Shown piece after piece: positions 6,805-9,662 of a stretch of DNA of 9,662 nt (position 1 is the first letter of the stretch; the number at the start of each line of letters is the position of its first letter). The notes under the pieces are model-generated. The model searched no databases. It was not told the DNA's origin and was given only the letters and a program-made list of their open reading frames with translations. This stretch comes from Actinomycetales bacterium. GTDB taxonomy: Bacteria > Actinomycetota > Actinomycetes > Actinomycetales > Actinomycetaceae. The stretch is from NCBI GenBank assembly GCA_012513625.1, contig JAAZBW010000489.1, positions 1 through 9,662 of the forward strand. The letters are read 5' to 3'. The position numbers were made by a program, and so were the translations under genes.

Positions 6805-7653
6805 CTACTCGAGGGGCGTCACCCGGTACGTGGTCCCGATCGTGGTGTGGGAGCCCGGCGCGAGGAGGGTGGCGTTGCCGCCCACGTTCGCAGTCTCGAC
6901 GCACACGAAGCCCGGCCAGGCGTTATCCGGGATGTCCGCCATGCCGCGGGTGGTCTCCTCCCATGGGTTCCACACCACCGTGTTGGCGGACGCCTCGTTG
7001 GTGATCTCGATGCGGCGAGAGAACCCCGGGTCCCGGATCTCCACGGGCGCGCCGGACTCGTAGACGCGATCGGTGCGGTCCGTGAAGACCACGTCACCCG
7101 ACTGGGTGGCGTCCTCACCTGCCACCTTGTCCAGGTATGCGACGCCGTCGAGGCCGGTCACGCGCACGTTCTTCACGTCCGCCACGGTGAAGTAGGTGTG
7201 GAGGGCCTCCTCCACCTGCAGGTTCGCCTCACCATGGTTGGTGGTGGTCAGCTCGAGGGAGAGCTCCTCGCCCACGGTCACGGTAAGGGAGGCCGACCAG
7301 TCCTCGAGCCGGAGGCCGAGGTGGAGCGTGACGGCGCCGTCCGCGGACTCGGAGACGCTGTCCAGCTCCCACGTGGTGATGCGGGCCACGCCGTGCATGG
7401 GTTCCTTGTCCCCGCCCGGGCCTTTGGAGAACCAGGGGAGGCAGAGGGGGATGCCGCCGCGGATGGGGTTGCCGTCCTCGAACACGGAGTCCGGGGAGAG
7501 CCACAGCACCGGCTCCTGGCCGGCGGGAGTCCACTCGGTGAGGTGGGCGCCGTAGAGGTAGAGGCGGGCGCGCGCCTGTGCGGAGTTGATGTCTACAACG
7601 GGGAGGTCGCCCTCACCGGTGCCGATTGTGACGCTGGCTGGAAGTTCGTTCAT
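6805..7653 (-). CDS. D-hexose-6-phosphate mutarotase-like protein (aldose 1-epimerase family)
   Basis: A 282-residue cytoplasmic protein with the galactose-mutarotase beta-sandwich fold, of the YeaD/YMR099c group, which interconverts the alpha and beta anomers of hexose 6-phosphates such as glucose 6-phosphate. Visible family marks in order: the Arg-containing RGGIPLCLPWFS stretch (65-76), MHGVAR (86-91), LHTYF with the probable catalytic His152, VVWNPWEE (226-233) and CVETAN with the probable catalytic Glu253. The His-to-Glu order and spacing match yeast YMR099c. Arg65 and Arg91 probably bind the phosphate, inferred from the family. The length is normal. The ATG at 7651-7653 has no Shine-Dalgarno but sits six bases after a TACGCT -10 box, suggesting a leaderless message. 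It ends in TAG at 6805-6807. It is divergent from the HAD phosphatase gene and points toward the efflux operon 139 bp away. A general aldose 1-epimerase is the less likely alternative. Confidence 0.88.
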   Translation of the reverse strand: MNELPASVTIGTGEGDLPVVDINSAQARARLYLYGAHLTEWTPAGQEPVLWLSPDSVFEDGNPIRGGIPLCLPWFSKGPGGDKEPMHGVARITTWELDSVSESADGAVTLHLGLRLEDWSASLTVTVGEELSLELTTTNHGEANLQVEEALHTYFTVADVKNVRVTGLDGVAYLDKVAGEDATQSGDVVFTDRTDRVYESGAPVEIRDPGFSRRIEITNEASANTVVWNPWEETTRGMADIPDNAWPGFVCVETANVGGNATLLAPGSHTTIGTTYRVTPLE

Positions 7654-7659
7654 GTGACG

Positions 7660-7688
7660 AGCGTAACAACCGCTGGCAACCGTCTCAC
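7660..7688 (-). promoter_or_regulatory. Leaderless promoter of the mutarotase gene
   Basis: On the minus strand GTGAGA (+ strand 7683-7688; 4 of 6 matches to TTGACA) and TACGCT (+ strand 7660-7665; TANNNT type) are separated by exactly 17 bp. Six bases follow before the ATG, so transcription would start at or next to the start codon. The lack of any Shine-Dalgarno agrees with this. Confidence 0.55.
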
Positions 7689-7709
7689 GGCGAATCGTGC
7701 GGGGGTGCG

Positions 7710-7715
7710 TAGGGT
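7710..7715 (+). promoter_or_regulatory. -10 box of a probable leaderless promoter for the HAD gene
   Basis: TAGGGT is followed by six bases and then the GTG start at 7722, the spacing expected for a transcript beginning at the start codon. No good -35 box is seen 16-19 bp upstream, and there is only a weak AGGG directly before the start. The region is shared with the divergent mutarotase promoter. Confidence 0.45.
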
Positions 7716-7721
7716 AGGGCC

Positions 7722-8360
7722 GTGTCTGTTGCCCTGATTGACCTCGATGGAACCCTGATCGACTCCGGCCCCGTGATCTTCAACGCGGCGCGCCACGCCC
7801 TCGCACTCGCCGGACTCCCCGAACCCGCGGATATGCGGCCGTTTGTTGGGCCGCCGCTCCCCATCGGGATGCAGACGGTGCTCGGAGTACCGCCCGAGCG
7901 CGTGGATGCAGTGATCGCCGACTACCGGGCCCACCAGGAGGCCCATTTGGGCGACACGCCGGTCTACGAGGGGATCGTGGAGGCCTGCACGGAGCTGCGG
8001 CAGCGTGGCTGGACGCTCGCGGTGGCCACCTCGAAGTTCGAGGTGATCGCGCGCCGCACGATCGACGTGCTCGGCCTCGCCCCCTACTTCGATGCAATCG
8101 CCGGAGGCGATGAGGTTTCGGCCGAGAAGCCCGTGGTGATCGCGCGCGTGCTCGAGCGGCTGCCGGCGGAGGCGGCGGGGGCCGCACCGATCATGGTGGG
8201 CGACCGGTGCTATGACATGGAGGGGGCGGCCGCCCACGGGCTGCGCTCGGTGTTCGCGGCGTGGGGCTACGGACCGCGCGAGGAGGGCGCGGCCGCCGAT
8301 GTGGTGGCGGAGCGTCCGCAGGACCTGGTGCGCGTGCTGACGGAGCTGGCGGGCGCCTGA
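7722..8360 (+). CDS. HAD-superfamily (subfamily IA) phosphatase, Gph-like
   Basis: A 212-residue soluble hydrolase of the haloacid dehalogenase superfamily that removes phosphate from a small molecule. Motifs in order: I, DLDGT (residues 7-11) with nucleophile Asp7 and acid/base Asp9; II, ATSK with Thr103/Ser104; III, Lys136 in EKP; IV, GDRCYDM (160-166) with Mg-binding Asp161 and Asp165. The stretch between motifs I and II, about residues 17-85 and including FVGPPL, is the helical C1 cap typical of phosphoglycolate phosphatase, pyrophosphatase and nucleotidase relatives. All catalytic residues are present. I chose GTG at 7722 because motif I must lie within a few residues of the N-terminus and no ATG is available before it. 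It ends in TGA at 8358-8360. It is divergent from the mutarotase and convergent with dnaE2. The exact substrate cannot be told from sequence; phosphoglycolate phosphatase is one option among several. Confidence 0.9.
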   Translation: MSVALIDLDGTLIDSGPVIFNAARHALALAGLPEPADMRPFVGPPLPIGMQTVLGVPPERVDAVIADYRAHQEAHLGDTPVYEGIVEACTELRQRGWTLAVATSKFEVIARRTIDVLGLAPYFDAIAGGDEVSAEKPVVIARVLERLPAEAAGAAPIMVGDRCYDMEGAAAHGLRSVFAAWGYGPREEGAAADVVAERPQDLVRVLTELAGA

Positions 8361-8369
8361 TCGGACAGG

Positions 8370-8389
8370 ACCCTGCCGTGCTGCAGGGT
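8370..8389. terminator. Bidirectional terminator hairpin between the HAD gene and dnaE2
   Basis: A perfect 7-bp stem, accctgc (8370-8376) with gcagggt (8383-8389), closes a 6-nt loop in the 39-bp gap between two convergent stop codons. It lies 9 bases past the HAD stop and 10 bases past the dnaE2 stop, so it can serve both transcripts. No T-run follows on either side. Confidence 0.65.
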
Positions 8390-8399
8390 GTGACAGCGC

Positions 8400-9662
8400 T
8401 CACCGGAAGTCCCGGGACCTGCTCGGCACCCGCAGGGAGAGGTGCTCCATGCCGTCGGCCACGAGGTTGGTGACCCCATCCGCCCGCTCCAGGGTGCCGC
8501 GGATGACGAGGGCCGCGGAGGTGCGGGCGAGGCGGCGGTGCCGCTCCCACACCCCGCGGGAGCAGACCACGTTCAGCAGGCCCGTCTCGTCCTCGAGGGA
8601 GAGGAACGTAATGCCTGCGGCCGTGTGGGGCCGCTGCCGGTGGGTTACCACCCCGCCCACCCGGAGGCGCTCCCCCGGCTCCCTCCCGGCGAGGTCCGCA
8701 ATCCGGAATACTCCTGCCGCCTCGAGTTCGCCCCGCACGTGGTAGGTGGGGTACACCGAGGTGGTGGAACCCGTGGCCCACACGTCCGCCACCGCCTCCT
8801 CCTCGCGCCCCATCGCCGGGAGCTCCGGCGGTTCGGCGCCCACAGCCGTGCCGGGGAGGGGCGGCTGGATCCACACCGAGTCCCCCACCCGGTGCAGGGT
8901 GCCGTACTCCTGATCGAGGGCGCCGGCACGCCACAGGTTCTCCCGGCGGGTGCCCCAGGAGCGCAGGGCATTCGCGGTGGCGAGTGCCTCGAGCTGGTTG
9001 CGGGTGAGCGCCACCCGGGCGACCAGTTCCGCCACCGTGGAGTAGTTCCCGCCGCGCTGCCGCTCCGCCACGATCCGCTGCGCCACCTCCTCCCCGATCC
9101 CCCGCACCTGGGCGAGTCCGAGCCGGACCGCAAGGCCGGGGTCCGGCTCCACGAGGGGGCGGAGGGCGGCTGAGACCTCGGTGCCGGGGGCGCTCCCGCC
9201 GTCGTGGTCCTCCGGCCAGCCCCCCACGGGACGGTCCTCCACGCAGGGCTGGACGCCGGACCGGTTGATCTCCACCGGGACCACGCGCACCCCGTGGCGC
9301 AGCGCGTCCGCGATCAGGGTCTGCGGAGAGTAGAAGCCCATCGGCTGGGCGGCGAGGAGGGAGGCGTAGAACGCTTCCGGGTGGTGCACCTTCAGCCACG
9401 CGGAGGCGTACACGAGGTAGGCGAAGGAGAAGGAGTGGGACTCGGGGAAGCCGAAGTCCGCGAAGGCCTGCAGCTTCGCGTAGATCGCCTCCCCGGTTTC
9501 GTGATCGATCCCGCGTTCCGCCATCCCCGCGAGGAAGCGGTCCCTCAGGGCGGCCATGCGCTCCAAGGACCGCTTCGAACCCATGGCCTTGCGCAGCTGG
9601 TCCGCCTCGGCAGGACTGAAGCCGGCCACGTCGATCGCGATCTGCATGAGCTGCTCCTGGAA
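8400..9662 (-). CDS. dnaE2: Error-prone DNA polymerase DnaE2 (ImuC), C-terminal part
   Basis: The C-terminal 420 residues of a family C DNA polymerase; the right edge cuts the gene and the frame stays open to base 9662, starting FQEQLMQIAIDVAGF, which continues the polymerase domain. DnaE2 copies past damaged DNA as part of the SOS response, together with ImuA' and ImuB, and is a main source of induced mutation in actinobacteria. Visible parts, in window residue numbers: finger-domain region with FADFGFPESHS (67-76) and QPMGFYSPQ (106-114), the latter a DnaE2 hallmark; a helix-hairpin-helix around 180-200 (VRGIGEEVAQRI); and an OB-fold around 330-410. It ends SRDFR, the usual DnaE2 terminus, and stops shortly after the OB-fold, unlike the longer tail of DnaE1. 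The catalytic aspartates, the PHP domain and any LexA box lie outside the window. The upstream imuA'-imuB partners, if present, would be to the right. Confidence 0.94.
   Translation of the reverse strand, partial: FQEQLMQIAIDVAGFSPAEADQLRKAMGSKRSLERMAALRDRFLAGMAERGIDHETGEAIYAKLQAFADFGFPESHSFSFAYLVYASAWLKVHHPEAFYASLLAAQPMGFYSPQTLIADALRHGVRVVPVEINRSGVQPCVEDRPVGGWPEDHDGGSAPGTEVSAALRPLVEPDPGLAVRLGLAQVRGIGEEVAQRIVAERQRGGNYSTVAELVARVALTRNQLEALATANALRSWGTRRENLWRAGALDQEYGTLHRVGDSVWIQPPLPGTAVGAEPPELPAMGREEEAVADVWATGSTTSVYPTYHVRGELEAAGVFRIADLAGREPGERLRVGGVVTHRQRPHTAAGITFLSLEDETGLLNVVCSRGVWERHRRLARTSAALVIRGTLERADGVTNLVADGMEHLSLRVPSRSRDFR

Noticed and set aside
4959..7004. A very long open frame (681 codons) on the + strand opposite the first ABC gene
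   Set aside because: Its product is rich in His, Arg, Gly and Asp with no domain logic, as expected for an antisense shadow of a GC3-biased gene. The minus-strand frame has every ABC exporter motif.
8191..9399. A 402-codon minus-strand frame overlapping dnaE2 and the HAD gene
   Set aside because: Gly/Arg/Pro-rich shadow frame. The DnaE2 frame carries the recognisable motifs and ends with the standard SRDFR.

Overview
The window is a piece of a high-GC chromosome from an actinobacterium, most likely of the Micrococcales type. The signs are strong G/C bias at third codon positions, GTG start use, leaderless-looking promoters with TANNNT -10 boxes, and typical actinobacterial protein families (DnaE2, paired heterodimeric ABC exporters with an LSAGE signature). 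I cannot name the genus. There is no phage, IS, CRISPR, tRNA or rRNA signal. Gene density is very high and no gap reaches 300 bases; the largest is 211 bp.

Layout. (1) Bases 1-1559, + strand: the C-terminal three quarters of a Dcp-type M3 zinc peptidase, cut by the left edge. (2) Bases 1560-1770: a convergent gap filled mostly by a tandem duplication of a 79-bp unit, each copy carrying a perfect 8-bp hairpin. (3) Bases 6665 down to 1771, - strand: a tightly coupled three-gene efflux operon of two ABC half-exporters (ATGA overlap) and an MFS transporter (3-nt gap). Motif residues show that the two ABC subunits form an asymmetric heterodimer with one degenerate and one canonical ATP site. (4) Bases 6666-6804: a gap with two hairpins, a possible promoter and a strong Shine-Dalgarno for the operon. 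(5) Bases 7653-6805, - strand: a D-hexose-6-phosphate mutarotase-like protein. (6) Bases 7654-7721: a 68-bp divergent control region whose two genes both look leaderless. (7) Bases 7722-8360, + strand: a HAD-IA phosphatase. (8) Bases 8361-8399: a convergent gap with a perfect 7-bp hairpin, a likely bidirectional terminator. (9) Bases 9662-8400, - strand: the C-terminal part of the error-prone polymerase DnaE2, cut by the right edge.

Functionally this is a mix of housekeeping and accessory metabolism: peptide turnover, drug or metabolite efflux, sugar-phosphate anomer interconversion, phosphate-ester hydrolysis and SOS mutagenic repair. I see no clearly new multi-gene system. The points most worth a second look are the 79-bp tandem repeat and a diverged look-alike at the end of the mutarotase gene, the mixed ABC/MFS efflux operon, and the paired leaderless divergent promoters.
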